A DNA stretch of 13,056 nt from JBCBJX01 sp038522735 (GCA_038522735.1 JBCBJX010000088.1:1-13056); one strand, 5' to 3'. Shown: positions 6,775 through 13,056, counted from the first letter of the stretch. Numbers and translations are program-made. The notes: a model not told the origin generated them from the letters alone.

Positions 6775-7569
6775 ATGATCGAAAACCTCTTCTCCCTCAA
6801 AGGCCGCGTCGCCCTCATCACCGGCGGGTCGCGCGGCATCGGCAAGATGATCGCCCGCGGCTATCTGGAGAGCGGCGCGAAGGTCTACATCTCGTCGCGG
6901 AAGGCCGATGTCTGCGAGGCGACGGCGACGGAGCTTTCCGCGTTCGGCGAGTGCCATGCGATCCCGCGGGACGTCTCGACGGTGGACGGATGCCGCGATC
7001 TCATCGCCCAGCTCGCCGAGCGCGAGACAAAGCTCGACATCCTCGTCAACAACGCGGGCGCCGCCTGGGGCGCGCCGTTCGAGGAGTTCCCGGAAAACGG
7101 CTGGGACAAGGTGATGAACCTGAACGTCAAGTCGCCCTTCTTCCTCACCCAGGCCGCCCACGGACTTCTGAAAGCCGCCGCCTCCGCCGATCAGCCGGCG
7201 AAGGTGATCAATATCTGCTCCATCGACGGCATCCGGCTCAATCCGTGGGAGACCTATTCTTACGCGGCGTCGAAATCGGGCCTCATCTTCCTCACCCGTC
7301 GGATGGCGGCGCGCCTGGTGAAAGACCACATCAACGTCACGGGCGTCGCGCCGGGCGCCTTCTCAAGCGAGATGAACTTCGCCGCCCGCGACATGCCGGA
7401 GGAGACGGCGAAGCACATCCCCTCCAAACGCATCGGCCATGACGAAGACATGGCTGGGATCGCCATCTATCTCGCGAGCCGCGCCGGAGACTATGTGGTC
7501 GGCGACACGGTGGCGGTCGACGGCGGCGTCGCTTACGCGACCACCGGCGGGCAGTGGGACGAGGACTGA
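6775..7569 (+). CDS. Classical short-chain dehydrogenase/reductase
   Basis: 264-aa cytosolic NAD(P)-dependent oxidoreductase. All classical SDR elements are present: cofactor loop 'TGGSRGIG' (16-23), Arg42 after 'YISS', which favours NADPH, 'NNAG' (92-95), Asn115, Ser149 in 'ICSIDG', and the Tyr163-xxx-Lys167 pair. The C-terminal 'VAVDGG' strand is typical of the beta-ketoacyl-ACP-reductase-like subgroup, and the overall look is of RhlG-like reductases. The substrate is unknown. ATG 6775 has GGAG seven bases upstream. Next downstream, after a repeat-filled gap, is the SDR-fold protein with an altered triad. The two may handle related alcohols or ketones, which is inferred only from adjacency. 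Confidence 0.92.
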   Translation: MIENLFSLKGRVALITGGSRGIGKMIARGYLESGAKVYISSRKADVCEATATELSAFGECHAIPRDVSTVDGCRDLIAQLAERETKLDILVNNAGAAWGAPFEEFPENGWDKVMNLNVKSPFFLTQAAHGLLKAAASADQPAKVINICSIDGIRLNPWETYSYAASKSGLIFLTRRMAARLVKDHINVTGVAPGAFSSEMNFAARDMPEETAKHIPSKRIGHDEDMAGIAIYLASRAGDYVVGDTVAVDGGVAYATTGGQWDED

Positions 7570-7583
7570 GCGTCCTGTACGTC

Positions 7584-7719
7584 GGCGTCCTTCGTGACGC
7601 CCGCTCTTCATCCTGAGGAGCCGCCGCGAGGCGGCGTCTCGAAGGAGCGGGCTCCTCAGGACGAAGGTCAGTGCTAACTTCGTCCTGAGGAGCGGCGTAG
7701 CCGCGTCGCGAAGGACGGC
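7584..7719. repeat. Nested palindromic intergenic repeat element
   Basis: The gap between the two SDR genes is almost wholly palindromic. An inverted entry segment (7584-7600) is followed by unit A (from 7609: CATCCTGAGGAGC, GCCGCC-GCGA-GGCGGC hairpin at 7620-7635, then GTCTCGAAGGA). Next comes a perfect 16-bp stem, GCTCCTCAGGACGAAG (7651-7666) and its complement (7678-7693), around an 11-nt loop. Unit B ends in GCGTCGCGAAGGACGGC (7703-7719). Units A and B are diverged copies of one motif. CCTGAGGAGC...CGAAGGA repeats are familiar from alphaproteobacterial intergenic DNA. As RNA the stem could stop transcription or stabilise the upstream message, though there is no U-tract. Confidence 0.85.
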
Positions 7720-7740
7720 GACGAGAAAGCGGGCGACACT

Positions 7741-8421
7741 ATGACCATCCGCCTCGACGGCCTCCGCGCGCTCATCATGCAAGCGGACGACTTCATGGGC
7801 CCCGCCGCGGCGGAAGGCTTCCGCCGCGCAGGCGCCGACGTCGTGGCGGACGCACGCGATCTTACGGAGCCTGGCTCCTGCAAGGCGCTGGTCGCGGAGG
7901 CGGGGCGCCTCGACATCCTCGTCGCCAATCTCGCCGGCCCCAATTTCTCCGGAACGCCCGCCACTGATCTCACCGACGATCAGTGGGCGACGTGCTTCGA
8001 GACGATGGTCCACCCGCTGCACAGGCTCTGCCGCGCCGTCCTCCCGCAGATGCTGGAGCGCGGCCGCGGCAAGATCATCGTTTTCGGCTCCGCGACGGCG
8101 CTGAAGGGCGTCAGAAACGTTTCCGCCTATTCCGCGGCGCGATCAGCGCAGGCGGGCTATGTTCGGGCGCTCGGCGTCGAAGTCGCGCGGGCGGGCGTCA
8201 ACGTGAACCTCATCGCCCAGAACTGGGTGGAGAACCCCGCCTATTACCCGCCGGAGCTTCAGACGACGGAGAAGTTCCAGAAGGCCCTGAAGGCGCAGGT
8301 GCCGATCGGCCGCCTCGCCAAGCCTAAGGAGGACGTCGCCCTCGCCCTATTCCTCGCCTCGGACCAGTCCGATTTCCTTGTCGGGCAGATTCTGCCCTTC
8401 GACGGCGGATGGACTGCCTGA
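7741..8421 (+). CDS. SDR-fold protein with Ser-Tyr-Arg triad, candidate halohydrin dehalogenase
   Basis: 226-aa Rossmann-fold protein, clearly of SDR descent in its C-terminal half ('LFLASDQSDFLVGQILPFDGG'), but not an ordinary oxidoreductase. The TGxxxGxG cofactor loop is missing; residues 11-21 read 'LIMQADDFMGP'. The catalytic lysine is replaced: Ser117, Tyr130, Arg134, that is S-x12-Y-x3-R, the exact spacing of HheC (Ser132, Tyr145, Arg149). The halide-pocket motif T-x4-(F/Y)-x-G is met at Phe18 and Gly20, with Met13 in place of Thr. 'QNWVENPAYYP' (160-170) lines up with the HheC nucleophile-site loop 'PNYL...YFYP'. Such enzymes turn vicinal halohydrins into epoxides, and reverse this with halide, azide, cyanide or nitrite, without a cofactor. 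A degenerate SDR of other function is the alternative. ATG 7741 has no strong ribosome site. Confidence 0.8.
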   Translation: MTIRLDGLRALIMQADDFMGPAAAEGFRRAGADVVADARDLTEPGSCKALVAEAGRLDILVANLAGPNFSGTPATDLTDDQWATCFETMVHPLHRLCRAVLPQMLERGRGKIIVFGSATALKGVRNVSAYSAARSAQAGYVRALGVEVARAGVNVNLIAQNWVENPAYYPPELQTTEKFQKALKAQVPIGRLAKPKEDVALALFLASDQSDFLVGQILPFDGGWTA

Positions 8422-8422
8422 A

Positions 8423-8442
8423 GTCCCTGGCTTCGCCGGGAC
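8423..8442 (+). terminator. Hairpin just after the SDR-fold gene
   Basis: GTCCCTGGC and GCCGGGAC pair across a TTC loop, with one bulged T, two bases past the stop codon at 8419-8421. No U-run follows, so it is a weak terminator candidate or a message-stabilising 3' hairpin. Confidence 0.35.
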
Positions 8443-8481
8443 AGGCGGGTGAGGTTAAGAGGGCCGTCAAAGGAGACCGCC

Positions 8482-8991
8482 ATGATCCGCCCAAGCCTCG
8501 CCCTCGCCGCCCTCTCCCTCGCCGCCTGCGCGAACGCTGCGCCACGGCCTGTCGGCGCCGAAGCCAGGCGCGAGGATGAAGCCGCCGTCCTGGCTGTGGT
8601 CGAGCGGTTCTTGTCCGTCATTGAGACCCGCGACGCCGCGGTCTGGGAGGATCTGCTGCTGCCGGGCTCCGGCGCGACCATCCAGATCGAGCAGCCGGAC
8701 GGCGCCTGGAGGTTTCTCTCCATCACGCGGGCCGACACGATCGACTTCATGAAAAGACAGCCACCGGGCGATGAAAGCGAACCCATCTGGGCGCCGACGG
8801 TTCTCGTCCGTGGTCCGACGGCCGTCGCCTGGACGCCCTATGAGTTCCTCCGCGAGGGCGAACGGAGTCACTGCGGCGTCGATGTTTTCATCCTGCAGAA
8901 GGTCGAAGGCGTGTGGAAAATCGCGTCGTCGGCGTGGACCCAGGAGAAAACCCGCTGCGCCGATCTCGACGCCGCACGCCCAGCCGAGTAG
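8482..8991 (+). CDS. Predicted lipoprotein with NTF2/SnoaL-like fold
   Basis: 169-aa exported protein. ATG 8482 has AAAGGAG six bases ahead, so an in-frame GTG at 8449 is rejected. The N-terminus is a short hydrophobic signal ending in a lipobox, Leu13-Ala-Ala-Cys16, so it is probably lipid-anchored, although 'ANA' just after could alternatively be a signal peptidase I site. Residues about 33-155 look like a DUF4440/SnoaL-type cone fold: an N-terminal helix 'DEAAVLAVVERFLSVIETRDAA' and a closing pattern 'HCGVDVFILQKVEGVWKIASSAWT'. This fold serves many small enzymes and ligand binders, and no specific function can be read. It ends 3 nt from the converging VOC pseudogene. Confidence 0.82.
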   Translation: MIRPSLALAALSLAACANAAPRPVGAEARREDEAAVLAVVERFLSVIETRDAAVWEDLLLPGSGATIQIEQPDGAWRFLSITRADTIDFMKRQPPGDESEPIWAPTVLVRGPTAVAWTPYEFLREGERSHCGVDVFILQKVEGVWKIASSAWTQEKTRCADLDAARPAE

Positions 8992-8994
8992 CGC

Positions 8995-9381
8995 CTACCC
9001 CGCCGCCCCCGGAACATAAGAACCGAAGCTCCATTCATAACCTTCCGGGTCGAGAACGCGATACCGCCGCGTCCCGAATTCGGTGTCGTGGGGCTCCCAG
9101 ACGACCGTCGCGCCAGCCGCTTTCGCGCGCTAGAAATGGGCGTCCACGTCCTCGACGGCGAGATAGACGCCCCGCTCCGCTGGCGGCAGATCGCCTTCGC
9201 GGCGCTGCTTGTCGCCGCCGGTTCCGAGCATGAGGAAAGCGTCGCCCGACTTCATCTCGGCGTGCACCACCTGACCTTCATGCTCGTAGGCGACCAGCGT
9301 CTCGAAGCCGAACGCTTGCTCCAGAAATGAAATCGTAGCTTTCGCGTCGCGATAGCCGAAATAGGGCGTGAAACCCGCCAT
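8995..9381 (-). pseudogene. Glyoxalase/VOC-family gene with an in-frame amber stop
   Basis: ATG 9381, preceded by a strong GGGAGG, opens a VOC/glyoxalase-like protein: 'YFGYRDAKATISFLEQAFGFETL', 'HAEMKSGDAFLMLG' and 'GVYLAVEDVDAHF'. After 83 codons a TAG interrupts it at 9130-9132. The same frame then continues for 44 intact, family-typical codons ('RAKAAGATVVWEPHDTEFG', 'YRVLDPEGYEWSFGSY') to a TAG at 8995-8997. Joined, it is about 128 aa, the usual length for this family. One base change from Glu (GAG) or Gln (CAG), both common at this spot, explains the break. No frameshift is seen, so the loss is recent or is a sequencing error. The truncated product lacks the second half of the fold. Confidence 0.85.
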
Positions 9382-9518
9382 GGCGTCCTCCCTCGTTCAA
9401 CGCACCATACCAGTCGCGGCGGCGGCCGCCATCACGGCGGCGTGAAACGCGTCGGCCTTTTTTGCGGCGCCGCAGCCTCTATGTCCGCCGGGCTCGCCGC
9501 CATGGAAGGAGAGACCCG
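9382..9518. other. Divergent gap between VOC pseudogene and old-yellow-enzyme gene
   Basis: This 137-nt gap should contain promoters in both directions. It holds a TCACG-N4-CGTGA dyad (9432-9445) and a T6 run followed by the palindrome GCGGCGCCGC around 9458-9473. No clear -35/-10 pair and no small gene are seen. Confidence 0.45.
9432..9445. promoter_or_regulatory. Dyad TCACG-N4-CGTGA, copy 2 (possible operator)
   Basis: TCACGGCGGCGTGA shares 11 of 14 bases, including both arms, with the dyad at 6636-6649. It lies 51 nt before the VOC start codon and 73 nt before the old-yellow-enzyme start, between the divergent pair. A common repressor for both loci is a reasonable but untested reading. 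Confidence 0.35.
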
Positions 9519-10640
9519 ATGGCCGACCCCGTTCCCGCACCGAAAGACGCCGCCCTGCAGCCGCTCTTCGAACCGCTCAGCCTCGACGACCTTGAAACCC
9601 CGCACCGCGTCTTCATGGCGCCCCTGACCCGCAACCGGGCGCACCCGGACGGAACGCCCGCCGAATTGGCGATCGAATATTATCGCCAGCGCGCGTCGGC
9701 CGGCCTCATCATCACCGAAGCGACGCAGATCACGCCCATGGGCAAGGGCTACCTCAACACGCCGGGCCTCTATGACGCCGATCACGTTGCCGCGTGGAAA
9801 AAGATTACCGACGCCGTGCATGCCGAGGGTGGGCGGATCGCGATCCAGCTCTGGCATGTCGGCCGCATATCGCATTCGTCGCTCCTGCCGGAGGGCGCGC
9901 AGCCCGTCGCGCCTTCGGCGATCCGCGCCGCCACCCAGACCTTCACAGAGAACGGCTTCGAGGACGTCTCCGAACCGCGCGCTCTGGAGACGGATGAAAT
10001 CAGGGCGCTGGTGAAGGAGTACGCAGCCGCCGCACGCCGGTCGATGGACGCGGGCTTCGATCTCGTCGAAATCCACGCCGCCAACGGCTACCTCATCAAC
10101 CAGTTCCTCAGCGACAAGACGAACACCCGCGAGGACGACTACGGCGGCTCCGCGGAGAACCGGGCGCGGTTTCTCTTAGAGGTGCTCGGGGCGGTCGCAG
10201 ACGAAATCGGCGCGGGCCGCACCGGCGTCCGCCTCTCCCCCACCGGCAAGTTCAACGATATGGGCGGCGCCGAGGTCGAGGAGACTTACGGCCTCGTCTA
10301 TAAGTGCCTCAGCGAGATGGGCCTCGCCTATCTCCACGTCGTCGAGAAGTTCCCGGGGATCGAGGTCGCCGACGCGGAAGTGCGCCTGCTCGACCGCCTG
10401 CGCGGGCTCTACAAGGGCGCCTACATCGCCAACGGCGACTTCGATGCGAAGCAGGCGGCCGAGTGGATCGACGCCGGGCGGGCCGACGCCGTCGCCTTCG
10501 GCCGGCCCTTCCTCGCGAACCCGGACCTGCCGACCCGTTACGCCCTCGGCGCGGCGCTGAACGAGCCGGACGGCGACACCTTTTACGGCGGCGACCACCG
10601 CGGCTATACCGATTACCCGTTCCTTGAAGGGGCCGCGTAG
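9519..10640 (+). CDS. Old-yellow-enzyme family alkene reductase (NemA-like)
   Basis: 373-aa FMN-dependent TIM-barrel flavoprotein that reduces activated C=C bonds (enones, maleimides) or nitro groups using NAD(P)H. ATG 9519 follows AGGAGAG; an in-frame ATG-like extension to 9462 is Arg-rich and rejected. Family motifs occur in order: 'VFMAPLTRNRA' (31-41), 'QLWHVGR' (110-116), 'EIHAANGYLINQFLSDKTN' (184-202) with the substrate-binding His186/Asn189 pair and proton-donor Tyr191, 'DDYGGS' (206-211), 'YIANGDF' (302-308) and 'GRPFLANPDLP' (328-338). The length and His-Asn pair fit the classical NemA/xenobiotic reductase class. Enterobacterial nemA is induced by electrophiles through NemR, but no such regulator is nearby. 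Confidence 0.95.
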   Translation: MADPVPAPKDAALQPLFEPLSLDDLETPHRVFMAPLTRNRAHPDGTPAELAIEYYRQRASAGLIITEATQITPMGKGYLNTPGLYDADHVAAWKKITDAVHAEGGRIAIQLWHVGRISHSSLLPEGAQPVAPSAIRAATQTFTENGFEDVSEPRALETDEIRALVKEYAAAARRSMDAGFDLVEIHAANGYLINQFLSDKTNTREDDYGGSAENRARFLLEVLGAVADEIGAGRTGVRLSPTGKFNDMGGAEVEETYGLVYKCLSEMGLAYLHVVEKFPGIEVADAEVRLLDRLRGLYKGAYIANGDFDAKQAAEWIDAGRADAVAFGRPFLANPDLPTRYALGAALNEPDGDTFYGGDHRGYTDYPFLEGAA

Positions 10641-10649
10641 GGGACTTGC

Positions 10650-10680
10650 GCCGCGGCCTCCGGCAACCGGAGACCGCGGC
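10650..10680 (+). promoter_or_regulatory. Hairpin burying the ribosome site of the small membrane protein
   Basis: GCCGCGG (10650-10656) and CTCCGG (10658-10663) pair with CCGGAG (10667-10672) and CCGCGGC (10674-10680). This gives 13 base pairs with one C-A mismatch and a CAA loop. The stem ends directly at the ATG (10681), and the only plausible Shine-Dalgarno, GGAG at 10669-10672, is inside it. It could block translation until unfolded, or act as a U-less end hairpin for the upstream flavoprotein gene. Confidence 0.6.
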
Positions 10681-11022
10681 ATGTTCGGCCTCGTAAAGCG
10701 CCTTCTTCTCATTCTATTGACCGTCATCGGCGTCGCCGGCGGGGCGGCGCTGACGCTCTTCGGCTTCTATTCGGCCGACGCTCACTGCCCTGGCGGCGAC
10801 TTCACCGGCTGGTATCTCGTCGCCCTCAGCGGCGCCGGGGTCTTCGTCGCCCTCGGCGCGCTCCTCGCGCTCATTTCGGTGATCGGCGGCAAGGGCGAGG
10901 CGGTGCTGCGCTCGGTCTACACCCCGATCCTGCTCGCCGCGGCCGTCGCCGGCGCGCCTTACATTCTGAAGATCAAGGCCGTCGCGCTCGCCCTCGGCGG
11001 CTTTTCCGTGTGCGCCGGCTGA
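10681..11022 (+). CDS. Small three-helix membrane protein, unknown function
   Basis: 113-aa hydrophobic protein with transmembrane segments at about 7-29, 46-68 and 78-110. Between the first two lies a short loop, 'SADAHCPGGDFTGW', with one of its two cysteines (Cys36; the other is Cys111). I do not recognise a family. The start ATG 10681 gives a natural 'MFGLVKRLLL' membrane beginning; a TTG at 10624 would overlap the flavoprotein gene and adds a charged segment. Its TGA overlaps the mccA ATG (ATGA), so the two are translationally coupled, although nothing about it suggests leucine catabolism. Confidence 0.75.
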   Translation: MFGLVKRLLLILLTVIGVAGGAALTLFGFYSADAHCPGGDFTGWYLVALSGAGVFVALGALLALISVIGGKGEAVLRSVYTPILLAAAVAGAPYILKIKAVALALGGFSVCAG

Positions 11023-13034
11023 TGACCCACCCGATCCGCACCCTGCTCATCGCCAATCGCGGCGAGATCGCCGTCCGCGTCGCCCGCACCGCGAAAGCCA
11101 TGGGAATGCGCGTCGTCGCCGTCTATTCCGACGCCGACGCCGGCGCGCCCCATGTCCGCGCAGCCGACACCGCCGTCCGCCTCGGCCCGCCGCCGGCGGC
11201 CGAAAGCTACCTGCGCTCCGATCTAATTCTGGACGCGGCGAAGAAGACGGGCGCCGACGCGATCCACCCGGGCTACGGCTTCCTCTCCGAGAACGCCGAC
11301 TTCTCCGAAGCCTGCGCCGCGGCGGGGATCGTCTTCGTCGGCCCGAAGGCGGAGACGATCCGCGCCATGGGCTCCAAATCGGCGGCGAAGGACCTGATGG
11401 AGCAGGCGGGCGTGCCGACCCTCACCGGCTATCAGGGCGAGGATCAGTCGGTCGACCGGTTCCTGACCGAAGCCGGGCGCATCGGCTACCCCGTACTCCT
11501 GAAAGCGACCGCCGGCGGCGGCGGCAAGGGTATGCGCCTCGTCGAACGCCCCGACGACCTCGCAGACGCCCTCGCCTCGGCCCAGCGGGAGGCGAAGTCC
11601 GCCTTCGGCGACGACCGCTTTCTGGTGGAGAAGTATCTCGGCCGGCCGCGCCATCTGGAGGTGCAGGTCTTCGGCGATACGCACGGAAACGTCGTCCATC
11701 TCCATGAGCGCGACTGCTCCGTCCAGAGACGGCACCAGAAGGTCATTGAGGAGGCGCCCGCCCCGAACCTGCCGGACGACGTGCGGCGCAAGCTGCACGC
11801 GGCGGGCGTGGAAGCTGCGCGCGCCGTCGATTATGTGGGCGCCGGCACCGTCGAGTTCCTCTATGACGGCGAGGCGGGCGTCTATTTCATGGAGATGAAC
11901 ACCCGCCTCCAGGTGGAGCATCCGGTCACGGAATGCGTCACCGGCCTCGACCTCGTCGAATGGCAGCTCCGCGTCGCGGAAGGCGAGCCCCTGCCCCTGA
12001 AGCAGGACGACGTCGGTTGCCAGGGGTGGGCCTTCGAAAGCCGTCTTTATGCGGAGGAGCCGAACCGCGAGTTCGCGCCCTCCATCGGGACGCTGACGAC
12101 GCTCGCCCTGCCGAGGGAACGCGAGGGCGTGCGCGTTGATTCCGGCGTCGTCGAGGGCCGGGAGATCACCCCCTATTACGACCCGATGATCGCGAAGATC
12201 ATCACCTCAGGCCCGACGCGCGCCATCGCCCTCGGCCGCATGCGCGCCGCTCTCTCCGAGACGCGGGTGACGGGCCTCGAGACCAACGCGCGCTTCCTCG
12301 ACCGGCTCTGCGCAGCGGACGGTTTCGCCGCCGGCGACGTCTCCACGCGCTTCATCGAAGAGAACCGGGACTCGCTTTTCGCCGAGGCGAAGCGGCCCCT
12401 CGCCGCCCTCGCCGCCGCGCTCCTCGCACTGCGCGAAGAAGGCGACCGGCGAGAGCCATGGGAGGCACTCTCCGGCTTCCGCCTCAACGGTCCGTCCGAG
12501 GAGCTTTACTGGCTGACCCTCGACGACGCTCCCGCCCTCGCCGTCCTCGCCGAGACGGCCGAGGGTTTCGAGGCGCGTCTCGAGCACGGGACCTCCGCCG
12601 CCGAGCGGCGCAAAGGCGATGTGGAGATGACGAGCGAGACGTTTGTCTTCTCTGGCGCGCTCGAAAACGGCCGGGCGCGGATCGTGACGGACGGCGTGGA
12701 AACCCTCGTCGACGTCGCGGCCCATGCGGGCGGCCTGCGGGTCCATATCGATGCGGAGCATTGGGACGTCGGCCTCGCCGACCCGCTCTCCGGCGCCGCC
12801 GACGGCCACTCCACCGCCGGCTCCCTCGTCGCGGCCATGCCGGGCGTCGTCACCGGCCTCGCCGTGGAGCCCGGCGCGAGCGTCGCCGCGGGAGCGACGC
12901 TGATGGTCATGGAGGCGATGAAAATGGAGCACGCCGTCAAAGCCCCCGCCGACGGCGTGGTGAAAGCGTTCCGGTTCTCGCCGGGCGATCAGGTGAAGGA
13001 CGGGGACCTGTTGGTGGAGTTCGAGGGGGCGTGA
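11022..13034 (+). CDS. mccA: Methylcrotonyl-CoA carboxylase, biotin-carrying alpha subunit
   Basis: 670-aa cytosolic subunit with biotin carboxylase and biotin-carrier domains. It carboxylates biotin with ATP and bicarbonate, for transfer by MccB to 3-methylcrotonyl-CoA in leucine breakdown. Visible: 'LIANRGEIAVRV' (9-20), 'HPGYGFLSENADF' (82-94), ATP-grasp loop 'KATAGGGGKGM' (161-171), 'ERDCSVQRRHQKVIEEAPA', 'MEMNTRLQVEHPVTE', and C-terminal 'EAMKMEH' with biotinylated Lys634. 'GYQGEDQ' (136-142) and the total length favour methylcrotonyl- over propionyl- or acetyl-CoA carboxylase. Start ATG 11022 overlaps the preceding stop; a GTG at 11010 is possible but lies inside the upstream gene. No strong ribosome site is seen, which fits coupling. 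The usual neighbours (mccB, isovaleryl-CoA dehydrogenase) are absent here and may lie downstream. Confidence 0.9.
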   Translation: MTHPIRTLLIANRGEIAVRVARTAKAMGMRVVAVYSDADAGAPHVRAADTAVRLGPPPAAESYLRSDLILDAAKKTGADAIHPGYGFLSENADFSEACAAAGIVFVGPKAETIRAMGSKSAAKDLMEQAGVPTLTGYQGEDQSVDRFLTEAGRIGYPVLLKATAGGGGKGMRLVERPDDLADALASAQREAKSAFGDDRFLVEKYLGRPRHLEVQVFGDTHGNVVHLHERDCSVQRRHQKVIEEAPAPNLPDDVRRKLHAAGVEAARAVDYVGAGTVEFLYDGEAGVYFMEMNTRLQVEHPVTECVTGLDLVEWQLRVAEGEPLPLKQDDVGCQGWAFESRLYAEEPNREFAPSIGTLTTLALPREREGVRVDSGVVEGREITPYYDPMIAKIITSGPTRAIALGRMRAALSETRVTGLETNARFLDRLCAADGFAAGDVSTRFIEENRDSLFAEAKRPLAALAAALLALREEGDRREPWEALSGFRLNGPSEELYWLTLDDAPALAVLAETAEGFEARLEHGTSAAERRKGDVEMTSETFVFSGALENGRARIVTDGVETLVDVAAHAGGLRVHIDAEHWDVGLADPLSGAADGHSTAGSLVAAMPGVVTGLAVEPGASVAAGATLMVMEAMKMEHAVKAPADGVVKAFRFSPGDQVKDGDLLVEFEGA

Positions 13035-13039
13035 TCGCG

Positions 13040-13056
13040 GCCGTCCTTCGCGACGC
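13040..13056 (-). repeat. Start of another copy of the intergenic repeat (cut by window edge)
   Basis: The last 17 bases are the exact reverse complement of the end of unit B at 7703-7719, and match 7584-7600 in the same orientation at 15 of 17 positions. They begin 5 nt after the mccA stop, so a second copy of the repeat starts here and continues outside the window. Confidence 0.75.

Noticed and set aside
6525..6845. 107-residue N-terminal extension of the EamA transporter
   Set aside because: It is Arg-rich and non-membrane, overlaps the divergent SDR start, and a GTG with a good ribosome site explains the real start.
9458..9473. T6 run with GCGGCGCCGC palindrome as a terminator
   Set aside because: On the plus strand the T-run precedes the palindrome, and on the minus strand it reads as A's, so it fits an intrinsic terminator in neither direction.
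11223..12932. Long open frames on the minus strand opposite mccA
   Set aside because: Composition is that of antisense shadows in GC-rich DNA, with no family motifs, and they lie fully inside a clear gene.

Overview
The window is GC-rich, gene-dense bacterial chromosome. Short leaders, GGAG-type ribosome sites, a FixL/FixJ/FixK oxygen circuit, a leucine-degradation carboxylase and intergenic palindromes of the CCTGAGGAGC type together suggest an alphaproteobacterium, probably a free-living aerobe able to respire at low oxygen. The genus cannot be told from the sequence. No tRNA, rRNA, CRISPR array, transposase or phage gene was seen.

Layout. Positions 1-35 hold the tail of a plus-strand gene. 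A DUF2189-type membrane protein (57-860, minus) is divergent from an oxygen-signalling block on the plus strand: haem-PAS histidine kinase fixL (975-2093), response regulator fixJ (2090-2665, 4-nt overlap), a lone receiver-domain protein (2745-3104) and a Crp/Fnr regulator, fixK (3181-3750). This block carries its own control sites. A FixK-type box lies before fixL (920-933). A nearly identical box with a well-placed -10 lies before the lone receiver (2670-2710). A FixJ-type octamer lies before fixK (3111-3118). I read this as low oxygen -> FixL -> FixJ -> fixK, with FixK feeding back on fixLJ and on the receiver, which sits where a FixT-like brake on FixL would be expected.

Two minus-strand membrane genes follow: a Kef-type cation:proton antiporter with an RCK domain (3861-5609) and an EamA-family exporter (5685-6524). 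From 6775 the plus strand carries a classical short-chain dehydrogenase (SDR) and then an SDR-fold protein (7741-8421). The second protein has lost the glycine-rich cofactor loop and has a Ser-Tyr-Arg triad with exact halohydrin dehalogenase spacing. It is the most novel enzyme candidate here. The 171-nt gap between the two is filled by nested palindromic repeats, and another copy of the repeat begins at the right edge. An NTF2-like lipoprotein (8482-8991), a glyoxalase/VOC gene broken by one amber codon (8995-9381, minus) and an old-yellow-enzyme flavoprotein (9519-10640) complete a group that looks suited to reactive or halogenated organics.

The right end has a small three-helix membrane protein (10681-11022), whose ribosome site is buried in a 13-bp hairpin touching its start codon. 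It is coupled by an ATGA overlap to mccA, the biotin-carrying subunit of methylcrotonyl-CoA carboxylase (11022-13034). The partner subunit mccB is not in the window.
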